Part shown: one piece after another, positions 50,094 through 59,100 of the stretch | Position numbering within the stretch: the first letter of the stretch is position 1 | Layout: every line of letters begins with the position of its first letter | Assembly (NCBI GenBank): GCA_026647215.1 | Contig: JAPKHC010000009.1 | Span: 1 to 64,000 of the forward strand | From: F1-120-MAGs118 sp013360535 | GTDB taxonomy: Bacteria > Planctomycetota > UBA1135 > GCA-002686595 | Direction: 5' to 3' | Length of the DNA: 64,000 nt | Notes under the pieces: model-generated | Database searches by the model: none | What the model was told of the DNA's origin: nothing | Seen by the model: the letters and a program-made list of their open reading frames with translations, nothing else | Program-made: the position numbers and the translations under genes

Positions 50094-52306
50094 GGTGCGA
50101 CCTCTCCGAAGTGCGCGTAACGCAGCGCGGCGACGATGTGCAGGACGACGATCAGCACCATGTAGAGCGCCACCCAGCGGTGCAGGTAACGCCACGTCCC
50201 CATCAGCGCCCGCAAGTCCTCGAAGTGCGACGCGGCGAGAGTGGCGCGGTGCGCGCGGCGGGCGAGTTCGAGCGTCTCGCGCACTTGATCGGCGGGCACG
50301 CCCTCGGCGAGTCCGGCGCTGGCGAGCTCCGCGAGCGTGCGCCGCAGGTCGCGCTGGCTGCGCAGGAGCGCTCCCACACGCTTGAAGAACGATCCGCGCC
50401 AGTGGCCCGCGAGCACGAGCGCGTGGACCCGCGCACGCACGCGCTCGCCAAACTGCCGGTTCTCGCGGTCCCAGCCGCTCGAGAGCTGCGCGATGCGGCT
50501 CTGCACTTCCTCCAGCGCCAGCTCGCGACCGTTGGCCGCACGCGGCACGAAGGCGTAGAAGTAGCGCCCGATCGCGCCGGTGACGACGAGCAGCGCGAGC
50601 GCGGCGAGCGCGTGGCCTCCGACCGTCGCGCGCGGCGCCATGCCCGCGTGCACGAGCGCGAACAGCAGCGCGAGCACTCCGGTGACCACGTGCGAGGTCA
50701 TCCAGCGCTGCAGGCTGAACAGCCGGAAGCGCAGCAGCTCGGACCGACGCGCGAGGTACAGCAGGTTGACCGCGATGAACACGGTCGCGGCGATGCCGCA
50801 CACCAGCCCCAGTCCCGCGGCGGGACGCAGCCAATCGTGGCCCGCGACGAGCGCACGTTCGTGCAGCTCGGCGGTGTAGTAGGAACGCCACGCGAGCACC
50901 CAGCCGCCGGCGCCGAGGGCGAGCGCGAGCGCGACGGCGAGCGCCTTCGCGAGCCCGCTGCCCGTCTCCGCGAGCGGCTCCGTCTTCGGTCGCAGCGCCG
51001 GATCGAAGGAGACGCCGCTCTTCTCGAGCAGCTCGAACGGCGGCTTGCCTCCGGCGAGCACGAACACGTCGTCGTTCTCAAGACGCAGCGTGCGCTCCTC
51101 CCCACCCGCCGTCACACGCAGGTCGACGTGCTGTTCCCCGATGTCGAGCACGTCGCTCTGCAGCAGCAGCGTCAGCCTGCCCGCACCCACCGCATCGGCT
51201 ACCGCGACCTCGTTGCGGCGCTTGATGCGGAAGAACGCATCGCGCCGGTAGGAGAGCGTCACGCGGTTGCCGGGCTGCTCCGCGAGCCCGATCGCGGCCT
51301 CGATCGCGCTGTCGCCGCCGCCGACGACAAGGATGTTCCGGTCGTGGTAGGAGTGCGCGTCGAGCAGCGCGTAGGCCACCTTCTGGCGTTGCTCTCCGGG
51401 CACGCCGAGCTTGTTCGGAGTCCCGCGCCGTCCGAGCGCGAGGCACACGTTGCGTGCGCGCAGGTCGCCGGAGCTCGTGCGCACGAGGAACGTGCCGTCG
51501 GGAAGGCGCGTGGTGCCGAGGAACGTGACGCCGCAGCGCACCGGGAGCTCGAGCAGCGACACGATCTCGTGCCACATCTCGATCAGCTCCTCCTTGGTGT
51601 AGCTCTCGCGGTCGAGCTGGCCGTAGCCGGGCAACTCGACGGGCTGCGTCATCACGAGCTTGCGCCGCGGGTACTGCGCGACCGTTCCGCCGAGCTGCTC
51701 CTGCTCGACCACGACGAACTCGAGCCCCGCCAGGCGCGCCTGCAGCGCGCACGACAGCCCCGCCGGCCCCGCGCCGACGATCACCACGTCGTGCACGCCT
51801 GTCGGCCGCGGCCCGAGCAGCGCGCAGCGTTTCGCGATCTCGCCGGCGACGGCGGTGCCATGCGAGATCGCGGTGCGGACGAGCGCGTACCCGGTGACCT
51901 CACCCGCGAGGAAGATCCCCGGCTGCGTCGCGCTCTCCAGCGAGTCGTTGAGCGCGGGGATGTCGCGCCGCTCCGAGAGGTCGCCGAGCGTGAGCGCGAT
52001 CGCGCCGACCGGACACTCGCTCGCGCAGCGCCCGTGGCCGACGCAGCGTGCGCCGTGCACGACGAGCGCCTGCCCGTGCACGAGCTGCAGCACGCCGTCT
52101 TCCGGACAGGCCGCGACGCAGATGCCGCAGCCGATGCAGCGCGTCAGGTCGGGCACGGGGTACTGCAGGCGCGCCTTGTCGCTGCCGCGCGACTTGGCCT
52201 GCACGCGCTCCTCGACGGTGCGCGACATGCTGACGAGCTCGTGCCGACGCGTGACGAGCGCCAGCACGAGCACGCAGATCACGGTTCCCAGGACGACCCA
52301 GCTCAC
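50090..52306 (-). CDS. Ferredoxin/flavin/transmembrane oxidoreductase feeding the cytochromes
   Basis: A 738-residue fusion. After an N-terminal membrane segment come two ferredoxin-type motifs: C57-x2-C60-x2-C63-x3-C67, and a second in which the second Cys is His (C88, H91, C94, C98). A thioredoxin-reductase-like module follows, with GAGPAG at 178-183 and VVGGGDSAIEAA. The segment FLAGEVTGYALVRTAISHGT, normally at the end of that fold, comes before it. The last ~270 residues hold several membrane helices with His residues (HDWLRPAAGL, MTSHVVTGV and ALVHAGMAP) resembling a ferric-reductase-like haem b domain. It probably moves electrons from NAD(P)H or ferredoxin into the periplasm. GTG start. 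Confidence 0.82.
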   Translation of the reverse strand: MSWVVLGTVICVLVLALVTRRHELVSMSRTVEERVQAKSRGSDKARLQYPVPDLTRCIGCGICVAACPEDGVLQLVHGQALVVHGARCVGHGRCASECPVGAIALTLGDLSERRDIPALNDSLESATQPGIFLAGEVTGYALVRTAISHGTAVAGEIAKRCALLGPRPTGVHDVVIVGAGPAGLSCALQARLAGLEFVVVEQEQLGGTVAQYPRRKLVMTQPVELPGYGQLDRESYTKEELIEMWHEIVSLLELPVRCGVTFLGTTRLPDGTFLVRTSSGDLRARNVCLALGRRGTPNKLGVPGEQRQKVAYALLDAHSYHDRNILVVGGGDSAIEAAIGLAEQPGNRVTLSYRRDAFFRIKRRNEVAVADAVGAGRLTLLLQSDVLDIGEQHVDLRVTAGGEERTLRLENDDVFVLAGGKPPFELLEKSGVSFDPALRPKTEPLAETGSGLAKALAVALALALGAGGWVLAWRSYYTAELHERALVAGHDWLRPAAGLGLVCGIAATVFIAVNLLYLARRSELLRFRLFSLQRWMTSHVVTGVLALLFALVHAGMAPRATVGGHALAALALLVVTGAIGRYFYAFVPRAANGRELALEEVQSRIAQLSSGWDRENRQFGERVRARVHALVLAGHWRGSFFKRVGALLRSQRDLRRTLAELASAGLAEGVPADQVRETLELARRAHRATLAASHFEDLRALMGTWRYLHRWVALYMVLIVVLHIVAALRYAHFGEVAP

Positions 52307-52471
52307 GCGCGCGATTTATCGGGTTTTCGCGGCCGAAAGGCACGCGCGAACTCCACTCCTTTCGCGCGCTCCGACGAGTGCGACCCGCACGCGGTTCCCT
52401 GCACTTTTTGCAAGCGCGAGGCGCATTCCTACAAAGTTGGGGCTCGTACGAATCGGCCGTCGAGGCCGCGC

Positions 52472-53560
52472 TCAGCACAGCGGACGAATGAGCGCCCACC
52501 AGCCTCGCAACACCGCGTCCAGTCCGCGCAGCGCGAGCGAAACGGCACCCCCACGATCGATCTGCGGCGCGATCGTGAGCGGCCCTCCGACCAGAAGTTC
52601 CGCGTCCCGCCGCGTGCGCGTCGCTTGCACGCACGCCCGCGCGCGGCGCAGCTCGCCGAACCTGCGGAAGAATTCGCGCTTGCCGGCGAGGTACGCGCCG
52701 AAGCTGCCGGACTTGGCCGTGAACGCCGCCCACACGAGCTCGTACAGCGCGAGCGCCGGGAAGCCGAGCACGAGCGAGCGCCACGAGTGGCACTTCGCGA
52801 GGTAGCGCCAGCGATTGTGCGAGTGCAAGTACGCGCGCCGACGCGGGTAGTCGATCGCGCCGCGAAAGCTGATGCCCGCCGTGCCGCCGCGATGGCGGCA
52901 GAGCGCGTCCTCGACGGACAGGATGCGGTGCCCGGCCATCCGCAGGCGCATCGAGAGGTCGAGGTCCTCGAACAGCACGAAATAGGCCGGATCGAAGCCG
53001 CCGAGCTCGCGCAGGAGCTCGCGCCGCACGAGCAGCGCGACCGCGATGGCGCCGCCCACTTCGAGCGTGCCGGTGCCTTCGGCCTGCGCGAGCGGCCGGA
53101 AGAAGTTGCGCAGCGCGAACAGGCCGCAGAAGTGCAGCTCGCCGCCGTCGTAGTGCACCGTCGCGGGGTCGGAGTCGACCACGCTGCGCGGCTGGATCAG
53201 CGCCGCGTCGGGATTCGCGAGCGCCGCCCGCTCGAGCTTCGCGAGCACGTCGGGCTCGAGCACCGCGTCGTTGTCGACGAGCAGCACCCACTCGCCTCCG
53301 ACCTCCTCGAGCCCGCGGTTGCGCGCCGGACACGGGCCGTCGTTGCGCTCGAGCGCGATCACTCGCACGTCGGGAAAGTCGCGCGCGACGAGCTCGCGGC
53401 TGCCATCTTCCGACGCATTGTCGACCACGACGACGCTCGCCAGCCGGCGCGTCTGCGCCGCGAGCGCCTTCAGGCACGGCGGCAGGTGCTCGCGCCCGTT
53501 GTAGTTGCAGACGACGGCGTGGATCGGCCCCAGGCTCGCCCGCGTCGCGCTCGCGCTCAT
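52472..53560 (-). CDS. GT2-family glycosyltransferase
   Basis: A 362-residue GT-A enzyme. The nucleotide-sugar-binding N-terminus reads HAVVCNYNGREHLPPCLKAL and VVVVDNASEDGS. The metal-binding motif is LLVDNDAVLE, and FVLFEDLDLSMRLRMAG contains the catalytic ED. It resembles rhamnosyltransferases of the WbbL/GT2 type. A C-terminal region of about 100 residues has a hydrophobic patch (LVLGFPALALYELVWAAF) that may associate with the membrane. The ATG at 53560 overlaps the stop of the upstream GT2 gene (ATGA). The pair probably builds one glycan. Confidence 0.88.
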   Translation of the reverse strand: MSASATRASLGPIHAVVCNYNGREHLPPCLKALAAQTRRLASVVVVDNASEDGSRELVARDFPDVRVIALERNDGPCPARNRGLEEVGGEWVLLVDNDAVLEPDVLAKLERAALANPDAALIQPRSVVDSDPATVHYDGGELHFCGLFALRNFFRPLAQAEGTGTLEVGGAIAVALLVRRELLRELGGFDPAYFVLFEDLDLSMRLRMAGHRILSVEDALCRHRGGTAGISFRGAIDYPRRRAYLHSHNRWRYLAKCHSWRSLVLGFPALALYELVWAAFTAKSGSFGAYLAGKREFFRRFGELRRARACVQATRTRRDAELLVGGPLTIAPQIDRGGAVSLALRGLDAVLRGWWALIRPLC

Positions 53561-54924
53561 TTCAACGGCAGCTCGAAGTCCGGCGCCCGGCACGGCGCGC
53601 GGTGCTTGAGGCAGTACGGGACGTTCGCGAGCACGCTCAACGCCGCGCGCACGAGCACTCCCGCCGCTCCGGGCGTCTGCCGCACCGACTTGCCGATGCC
53701 GATCGTGCCCGTGGCGTCGGACACCTTGCCCTTGCGCTCGTTCGACTCGCCGCGCAGGAGCACGTTCGTCAGCACGAGCCACGGCAGGCGCACGAGGTCC
53801 GCGAGCGGCGCGTACTTGAGCTGCGTCAGCCAGGCGTTGCGCGCGTGGTAGTACAGCGAGCGCTTGCCCATCTTGATGCCGAAGGGCGTCTTGTGGAACG
53901 CGCGTGCGCTGGGGTACTGCAGCACGCGGAAGCCGAGGTTGAGCAGCCGGCAGGTGAGGTCGCGCTCGTTGCCGTAGATGAACAGGCGCTCGTCGTAGAA
54001 GCCCGCCCGCCGGATCGCGTCGGTGCGCGCGAGGCTCGCGCAGCCGCGGAAGGTCGACATGTAGCGCTCGCGGCTCAGGTGTTCCTGCTCGAGGTACCCC
54101 GCGGGCATGCCGGGCTCCTCGACCTCGCTCGACACGATCGCGGTCGTCGCGGGCTCGCGCTCGAGCCGCTCCACGGTCTTGGCGAGCCAGTCCGGCGGCA
54201 GCACGACGTCGTCGTCGAGGATCGCGACCAGCGGCGTCACCGCCGACGCGAAGCCGATGTTGAACGTCTCGCAGGCACCGTAGGCCGAGTGCGGCATCAC
54301 CACGAGGCGCACCTCGGGGTAACGCTCGCGGATCGTGCGCGCCGTCGCGTCGTTCGAGGCGTTGTCGACGACCACGATGTCGCTGAAGGGCCGCAGCTGC
54401 GCGCGCAGGCCGTCGAGGTTCGCGCAGACGTCCGCGCACTTGTTCCAGGTCGAGATCACGGCCGTGGTGGCGAGCGGAGCGTCGAGCCCCGTCGCCCCCA
54501 GCACCTCGCGCGTGCGCGCGTAGGCGCCCGGGCCGTCGAGCTCCTCCAGCGCGCCGTCACCGGTCTCGAGCGCGACGACCAGACCCTTGCGCCACGCGAC
54601 CGCCGCCGCGCAGGCCGCCGCCACCGCGCGGCGCTCTCCGCTCGCGCCCTTCGCCGCCGGCACGACCACGCGCTCGGGCTGGTGCTCGTCGAGCGCCGCC
54701 GCGATGCGCGCGACCAGCGTGAAGGAGCTCGCGTGCCCCTCGAGCCCGAGCGCGAGCCCACGCACGTCGGCGCCCAGCCCGCGCACCCGCGCCGCCTCGC
54801 GCGACTCGCCCGCGACGAGCTCGACCCCCAGCGTCCGGGGCACGCTCACGCGCGGCCCCCCGCCGTTCTCGGGCGCTCGCACGGGGCTTCGGCTCTCATC
54901 GGGGACACGCAGGGGGCTCGTCAC
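53557..54924 (-). CDS. GT2-family glycosyltransferase with an extra N-terminal domain
   Basis: A 455-residue protein. Residues from about 155 form a GT-A domain: AVISTWNKCADVCANLDGLR, VVVDNASNDATA, VAILDDDVVLPPDW and IYGNERDLTCRLL. The first 150 residues are a separate domain (SFTLVARIAAALDEHQPERV and VVPAAKGASGERRAVAAACA) whose spacing recalls the C-terminal half of LmbE/PIG-L deacetylases, but the metal-binding HPDD and HxxH residues are absent. That similarity is weak and may be chance. The start is GTG. It is coupled to the second GT2 downstream. Confidence 0.8.
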   Translation of the reverse strand: MTSPLRVPDESRSPVRAPENGGGPRVSVPRTLGVELVAGESREAARVRGLGADVRGLALGLEGHASSFTLVARIAAALDEHQPERVVVPAAKGASGERRAVAAACAAAVAWRKGLVVALETGDGALEELDGPGAYARTREVLGATGLDAPLATTAVISTWNKCADVCANLDGLRAQLRPFSDIVVVDNASNDATARTIRERYPEVRLVVMPHSAYGACETFNIGFASAVTPLVAILDDDVVLPPDWLAKTVERLEREPATTAIVSSEVEEPGMPAGYLEQEHLSRERYMSTFRGCASLARTDAIRRAGFYDERLFIYGNERDLTCRLLNLGFRVLQYPSARAFHKTPFGIKMGKRSLYYHARNAWLTQLKYAPLADLVRLPWLVLTNVLLRGESNERKGKVSDATGTIGIGKSVRQTPGAAGVLVRAALSVLANVPYCLKHRAPCRAPDFELPLK

Positions 54925-55050
54925 GGGCGGCGCATGGTAAGGACCTCGCGCGCGGCTTGCACCGTCGGCCCGCGCGTCGCGCCACTCGCAGGGGAGCGCA
55001 CGCCCCGGTCCCGCCGTTGCGCCACGGCCGCGAAAATCCTTCCCGCGAGA

Positions 55051-55551
55051 TCAGAAGCTCGGGCGCTTCTGGTCGGGCCCGACCTCGAGCTTCTCGCCCA
55101 GCCGGCCCTTGATGCGCTGGATCAGCACCGCGGTCGTGGCCTCGTCGAGCCCGGCCGCTTCCCACTCGGCGTAGCTCGGGTCGATCGGGCGCGAGATGTT
55201 CATGTTGTTCTCGCGCTCGACCCGCACGTGGACGCGAAAGCGCGCGGAGCCGAGCGACTCGAAGCGCAGCTGGGCGCGCTCGCGGTGGCCCTTGCCGCGG
55301 AACGGCGCGAGCGACGTGCGCCAGCCCGAGAGCATCACGCGCCTCGCCGGATCGGCGTCGGAGCCGACGGGGAAGTCGAGCCGCTGCAGCTCCTGCCCGG
55401 CGACGGCCCACAGCACGTTCTCGCTCGGCGCGTCGAGCTCGAAGCTCTCGCCGGGATCGACCTTGCTGGTGAGCGAGGCGCAGGACGAGGACACGAGCGC
55501 GAGCACGAGGGCCAGCGCGACGAGCGCGAGTCGGGCGAGGGTCGGCTTCAT
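55051..55551 (-). CDS. Lipoprotein of unknown function
   Basis: A 166-residue protein with a clear lipoprotein signal (LALVLALVSSSCAS, Cys24). The mature part is a compact alpha/beta domain of about 140 residues, starting with a sentence-like run of acidic and Ser residues. It contains VMLSGWRTSLAPFRGKGHRE and RFRVHVRVERENN, strands that look like a lipid-transport or BamC-like fold, but I cannot name a family. The C-terminus holds an amphipathic helix (DEATTAVLIQRIKGRLGEKL). Its ATG overlaps the der stop (ATGA), so it is co-expressed with der. Confidence 0.7.
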   Translation of the reverse strand: MKPTLARLALVALALVLALVSSSCASLTSKVDPGESFELDAPSENVLWAVAGQELQRLDFPVGSDADPARRVMLSGWRTSLAPFRGKGHRERAQLRFESLGSARFRVHVRVERENNMNISRPIDPSYAEWEAAGLDEATTAVLIQRIKGRLGEKLEVGPDQKRPSF

Positions 55552-56921
55552 TCGGACTTGTCTTCCAGCTTGTCGCGCAGCTCGAGGCGGATCGGCAGCT
55601 CGTTGAGCTCGAGCTCGTCGCGCAGCCGGTTCGTCAGGTAGCGCACGTAGTGCTTGTTGAGGAAACGCTTGTCGTTCACGAACACCGTGAAGGTCGGCGG
55701 CGCGACCGTGGTCTGCGTCGCGTAGTAGATCTTGACGTTGGCGCCGGTGCGCGTCGGGCTGCGCTCCTCGTTGGCGCGCTTGAGCGCCTTGTTGAGCGCC
55801 GCGGTCGGGATCTTCGTGTGGCTGCGCTCGTAGAGGTGCTCGGCGAGCTTGAGGATCGCCTCGACGCCCTGGCCATCCTTCGCGGCGAGGAAACGGATCG
55901 GCGCGTAGGAGAGCTGCGGCAGCTCGTCGCGGATGTAGTCGATGAACTCCTGCCGCTCCATGTCGCTGACGAGGTCCCACTTGTTGGCGCACAGGATCAG
56001 CGGCTTGTAGTGGTCGATCACGTAGCGCGAGAGCGCCTTGTCGAGGTTCGAGAGCTCCTGGCTGACGTCGAACATCAGGAGCACGACGTCCGCGCGGCGC
56101 ACGGTGCGGTGCGAGCGCGCGTCCGAGAAGAACTCGATGGCGTCGGCCATCTTCTGCTTCTTGCGCACGCCGGCGGTGTCGATCACCACGAACGTCTTGC
56201 CGTCGCGCTCGAAGCGCACGTCGACCGAATCGCGCGTCGTGCCCGGAATCTCGCTCGTGATCATGCGCTGCTCCTGGCACAGCGCGTTGACGAAGGTCGA
56301 CTTGCCCGCGTTGCGGCAGCCGACCACCGCGAGTTTCATGTGCGGCACCGGCGGCTGCTCGAGCTCGGGATCCTCCGGCGCCGGCAGGATCTCGCCGATC
56401 AGGTCGTACAGGTCGCGCAGGCCCTCGCCGTTCTGGCCGCTGATGCCGAGCACCTCGCGCCCGACTCCCAGCTGGCGGAACTCGTCGATCCCCCACGCGG
56501 CCCCGCGGCCCTCGCACTTGTTGACGCACAGGAGCACCGGCACCTCGACGCCGCGCAGGCGCCGCGCGACTTCCTTGTCGAGCGGCGTCACGCCGTCCTT
56601 GACGTCGACGAGGAACAGGATCAGGTCCGCCGCGTTCACCGCCGCGCCGACCTGCGCCTCGACTTCCATGCCGAGGTCGTCGCGGTCGACGACGCCGATG
56701 CCGCCCGTGTCGACGATCTCGAACCAGCGATCCCCCTTGGAGGTCGACAGCCGTCCGGGGACGGCCACACGGTCGCGCGTGACGCCGGCGGTCGGCTCGA
56801 CGATGGCGACGCGGCTTCCGACCATGCGGTTGAGCAGGGTCGACTTGCCGACGTTGGGCCGCCCGACGATGGCGATGCGGCGCAACTGGAGGTCGAGAGA
56901 GTCGTCGGCGGAGGAGTTCAC
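55548..56921 (-). CDS. der: Ribosome-biogenesis GTPase Der (EngA)
   Basis: A 457-residue GTPase with two tandem G domains, needed for 50S assembly. The first has IVGRPNVGKSTLLNRM, DTGGIG and VNKCEG. The second has VVGCRNAGKSTFVNAL, DTAGVRKK and NKWDL. A C-terminal KH-like domain follows (IYYATQTTVAPPTFTVFVND). In both P-loops the family pattern is kept; Cys replaces Gly in the second. The GTG at 56921 overlaps the queE stop. The gene heads a der-lipoprotein pair at the end of the queE operon. Confidence 0.96.
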   Translation of the reverse strand: MNSSADDSLDLQLRRIAIVGRPNVGKSTLLNRMVGSRVAIVEPTAGVTRDRVAVPGRLSTSKGDRWFEIVDTGGIGVVDRDDLGMEVEAQVGAAVNAADLILFLVDVKDGVTPLDKEVARRLRGVEVPVLLCVNKCEGRGAAWGIDEFRQLGVGREVLGISGQNGEGLRDLYDLIGEILPAPEDPELEQPPVPHMKLAVVGCRNAGKSTFVNALCQEQRMITSEIPGTTRDSVDVRFERDGKTFVVIDTAGVRKKQKMADAIEFFSDARSHRTVRRADVVLLMFDVSQELSNLDKALSRYVIDHYKPLILCANKWDLVSDMERQEFIDYIRDELPQLSYAPIRFLAAKDGQGVEAILKLAEHLYERSHTKIPTAALNKALKRANEERSPTRTGANVKIYYATQTTVAPPTFTVFVNDKRFLNKHYVRYLTNRLRDELELNELPIRLELRDKLEDKSE

Positions 56922-57721
56922 GGGATGGCCAGGAGTCTGTGGAGCTGGGGAACGATGCGCACGTCGAGGCCGAGTCCGCGCGCGCGTTCGGCGACGCGCG
57001 TCACGAGCTCGATCGAAGGCGCCGGGATGCCGGACACGGGCGTGGCGGGCTGGATGTAGACGGGCAGGGCGGGCGCGTGCTCGGCGGCGCTCTCGAAGAG
57101 CTCGTCGAACTCCTCGGGCGCACGGTGGCCGGCGACGATCACCTTGGCGCAGGCGTCGCGCGCGGCGACGAGCGCGAGGCACTCGGCACGCACCTCGGCC
57201 CACTCGGCGCGCGTGCGCGGCACGGGCTCCGACGGCTCGGGCTCGAGCTCGACCGGCGCGTCGAGGTCGGCGGGCAGCTTCAAGTCGAGGCTGACGTGCG
57301 CGACGCGCTCGAGCACTCGCGCGAGCGCGCGCGGGTGCGCGCCAGCGGTCTCGAGGTGCAGCCGGCGAGGCCCGAGGAAGCTCGCGAGGCCGAGCACGAA
57401 GTCGGGATGGCTGAGCGGCTCGCCTCCGGTGAGCGAGACCGTGCGCGGCAGGCCCGGTTCGCACTCCGCGACCCAGCAGGCGACCTGGAACGGACTCGAG
57501 AGGCTCGGCTCGCGGCGCTGGCCGCGGCGCGCATCGATGCGCACCTCGCGGCCCTGCGCGCTCCACGAGCCCGGCGTGTCGCACCAGCGGCAGCGCAGCG
57601 GACAGCCGCGCAGCCGCACGAACACCTGCGGCTCGCCCACGTACCGCCCCTCGCCCTGGATCGAGGCGAAGACCTCGAGCACGGGCGCCGAAAGCGCGGC
57701 GGCGACAGGAGCGGTGCTCAC
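56918..57721 (-). CDS. queE: 7-carboxy-7-deazaguanine synthase (radical SAM)
   Basis: A 267-residue radical SAM enzyme of the queuosine pathway. The cluster-binding CxxxCxxC is RGCPLRCRWCDTPG, preceded by EVFASIQGEGRYVGEPQVFV, a QueE hallmark. SLTGGEPLSHPD supplies the SAM-binding GGE. The C-terminal PVYIQPATPV is also typical. It converts carboxytetrahydropterin to 7-carboxy-7-deazaguanine. No other que genes are in the window. It starts with GTG at 57721, 67 bases after the small basic protein stop, and overlaps der. Confidence 0.9.
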   Translation of the reverse strand: MSTAPVAAALSAPVLEVFASIQGEGRYVGEPQVFVRLRGCPLRCRWCDTPGSWSAQGREVRIDARRGQRREPSLSSPFQVACWVAECEPGLPRTVSLTGGEPLSHPDFVLGLASFLGPRRLHLETAGAHPRALARVLERVAHVSLDLKLPADLDAPVELEPEPSEPVPRTRAEWAEVRAECLALVAARDACAKVIVAGHRAPEEFDELFESAAEHAPALPVYIQPATPVSGIPAPSIELVTRVAERARGLGLDVRIVPQLHRLLAIP

Positions 57722-57788
57722 GGGTGCCTTGGACGGAGTTCCCGCGCGGCAGCGCACGCCCCGCGGCGTCGCGCCGCGCAGGCGGGAA

Positions 57789-58043
57789 CTACTTCTTCGC
57801 CGCGGCGGCCGGCTTGGCAGCGGCGCCACCCTTGGCGTCGGCCTTCTCGTCGGTCTTGGCGGCGGCCTTCTTGGCGCCGGCGACCTTGAAGCGGGTGCGG
57901 ACCTTCGGCAGGCCGAACACCGAGCGCTCGCCGGCCTTGAACTTGCCGGTCTTGGCGAGCGTCTCGAGGCGCTCGCGACGGGTGAAGACGCTGCGGTCGC
58001 CGACGAGGGTGCTGACGCCGCGGAGACTGGAGTGGATCGACAT
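57789..58043 (-). CDS. Small basic protein of the PVC type (TIGR04137-like)
   Basis: An 84-residue basic protein starting MSIHSSLRGVSTLVGDRSVF and continuing TRRERLETLAKTGKF and SVFGLPKVRTRFKV, then a Lys/Ala tail. This matches the small basic protein known from Chlamydiae, Verrucomicrobia and Planctomycetes, found with ribosome-associated genes. Its molecular role is not established; rRNA binding is suggested by charge. It supports placing the organism in the PVC group. The ATG at 58043 follows a CCAAGCCATG-type context without a strong ribosome site. Confidence 0.85.
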   Translation of the reverse strand: MSIHSSLRGVSTLVGDRSVFTRRERLETLAKTGKFKAGERSVFGLPKVRTRFKVAGAKKAAAKTDEKADAKGGAAAKPAAAAKK

Positions 58044-58122
58044 GGCTTGGAACCTTTGGCTTGGGAGCTCGGTGGGAGGAGTGGATGCGTTGCGCCGGGC
58101 GGTCGCGCCCGGGCGTGAAAGG

Positions 58123-58890
58123 TCACTTGCGCTGGAAGACCTTGTCGATCTTCTCGACGTAGGCGCTCTCGAACTCGCCGGCGCGCGAGATCGGCGGCGC
58201 GCCCTTGAGCTGGCGCACGGTGCGACCGAGCTCGTCGAGATCGACGAGCCGCGGCGCGGCACCGATCAGGATGTAGAGCCGCGAGCCGTTGCGCGTCAGG
58301 CAAGCCGGCAGTCCGTGCGTCTCGGTCAGGTAGCGCAGGTTCTCGCGCGCGAGGCGCAGGCTCGACTCGTTGTAGACGTAGTCGACGACCTTGAGCGTGT
58401 ACACGTTGCGCGGGTCGAGCAGCGCCTGCTCGGCCGCGGTGCGCGGCTGCGAGTCGACTTGCGCCTGCACGCTGCCCGAGCCCGTTCCCTGCGGATTTCC
58501 CTGCGGATTTCCGGCGTTTTTCGTCGGATTCGCGTTCGTGTCGCCGGGCGGAGTGTTCGGGGCGGGCTGAACGGGACCCTGCGCCGCGGGCTCGAAATCC
58601 TTCGGCGTGTCGGGAGCACCGGCGGCGACCGAGCCCTTCAGGCTCGCGCGGCCGACGAGGAACGCGAGCAGGAGCAGCACGACTTGCGCGAGCACGAGCC
58701 ACTGCAAGTGCGAACGGCGCAACGTCACGACACCGCGTGCGGGCGCGAGTCCGGCCGACAGCAACGAACCACTCGCCGGGCGCGAGCTCGAGCTCGAACC
58801 TGCGGGCGACGACGGCTGGGCCGCCGGCTGGGAGCCGGAGGTGCCGTGGCTCGAGAAAGCCTCGAGCAAGTTCTTGCCGCGGGAGGACAT
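58123..58890 (-). CDS. Single-pass membrane protein with a SPOR-like C-terminal domain
   Basis: A 255-residue protein. A Ser/Pro-rich cytoplasmic N-terminus of about 60 residues precedes one membrane segment (WLVLAQVVLLLLAFLVG). A disordered Pro/Asn/Gly linker follows (residues about 95-150, including the duplicated GNPQGNPQG). The last 85 residues (VYTLKVVDYVYNESSLRLAR to ESAYVEKIDKVFQRK) have the beta-alpha-beta pattern and GLPA segment of SPOR-type domains, which bind denuded peptidoglycan in septa. The match is by pattern only. The ATG at 58890 is used; upstream in-frame starts would add a proline-rich stretch of doubtful coding quality. Confidence 0.65.
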   Translation of the reverse strand: MSSRGKNLLEAFSSHGTSGSQPAAQPSSPAGSSSSSRPASGSLLSAGLAPARGVVTLRRSHLQWLVLAQVVLLLLAFLVGRASLKGSVAAGAPDTPKDFEPAAQGPVQPAPNTPPGDTNANPTKNAGNPQGNPQGTGSGSVQAQVDSQPRTAAEQALLDPRNVYTLKVVDYVYNESSLRLARENLRYLTETHGLPACLTRNGSRLYILIGAAPRLVDLDELGRTVRQLKGAPPISRAGEFESAYVEKIDKVFQRK

Positions 58891-59100
58891 GGGGAGTGGA
58901 GTGGCGTGCGCCTCGACCGGAAATGAACGGAGCCGCCCGGCGAGCGCGCGGCTCGGGGACGGTTCCGGGCTGCCCGGAAAGGCCCCGTAGGGTAAGGCCA
59001 CCCCCCGGAGGCGTCAATCCGGCGCTCCGCCCCGTCGCGCGCACCGGTCGACCCCGGTTGGCGCCGCGGCGACGCGCGGCGTAGGCTCGCCGACGCTCCG

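Noticed and set aside
56918..57721. The radical SAM protein as a missing part of a ladderane-type pathway
   Set aside because: Its CxxxCxxC context, size and IQGEG motif identify QueE, and it lies over 40 kb from the lipid operon.
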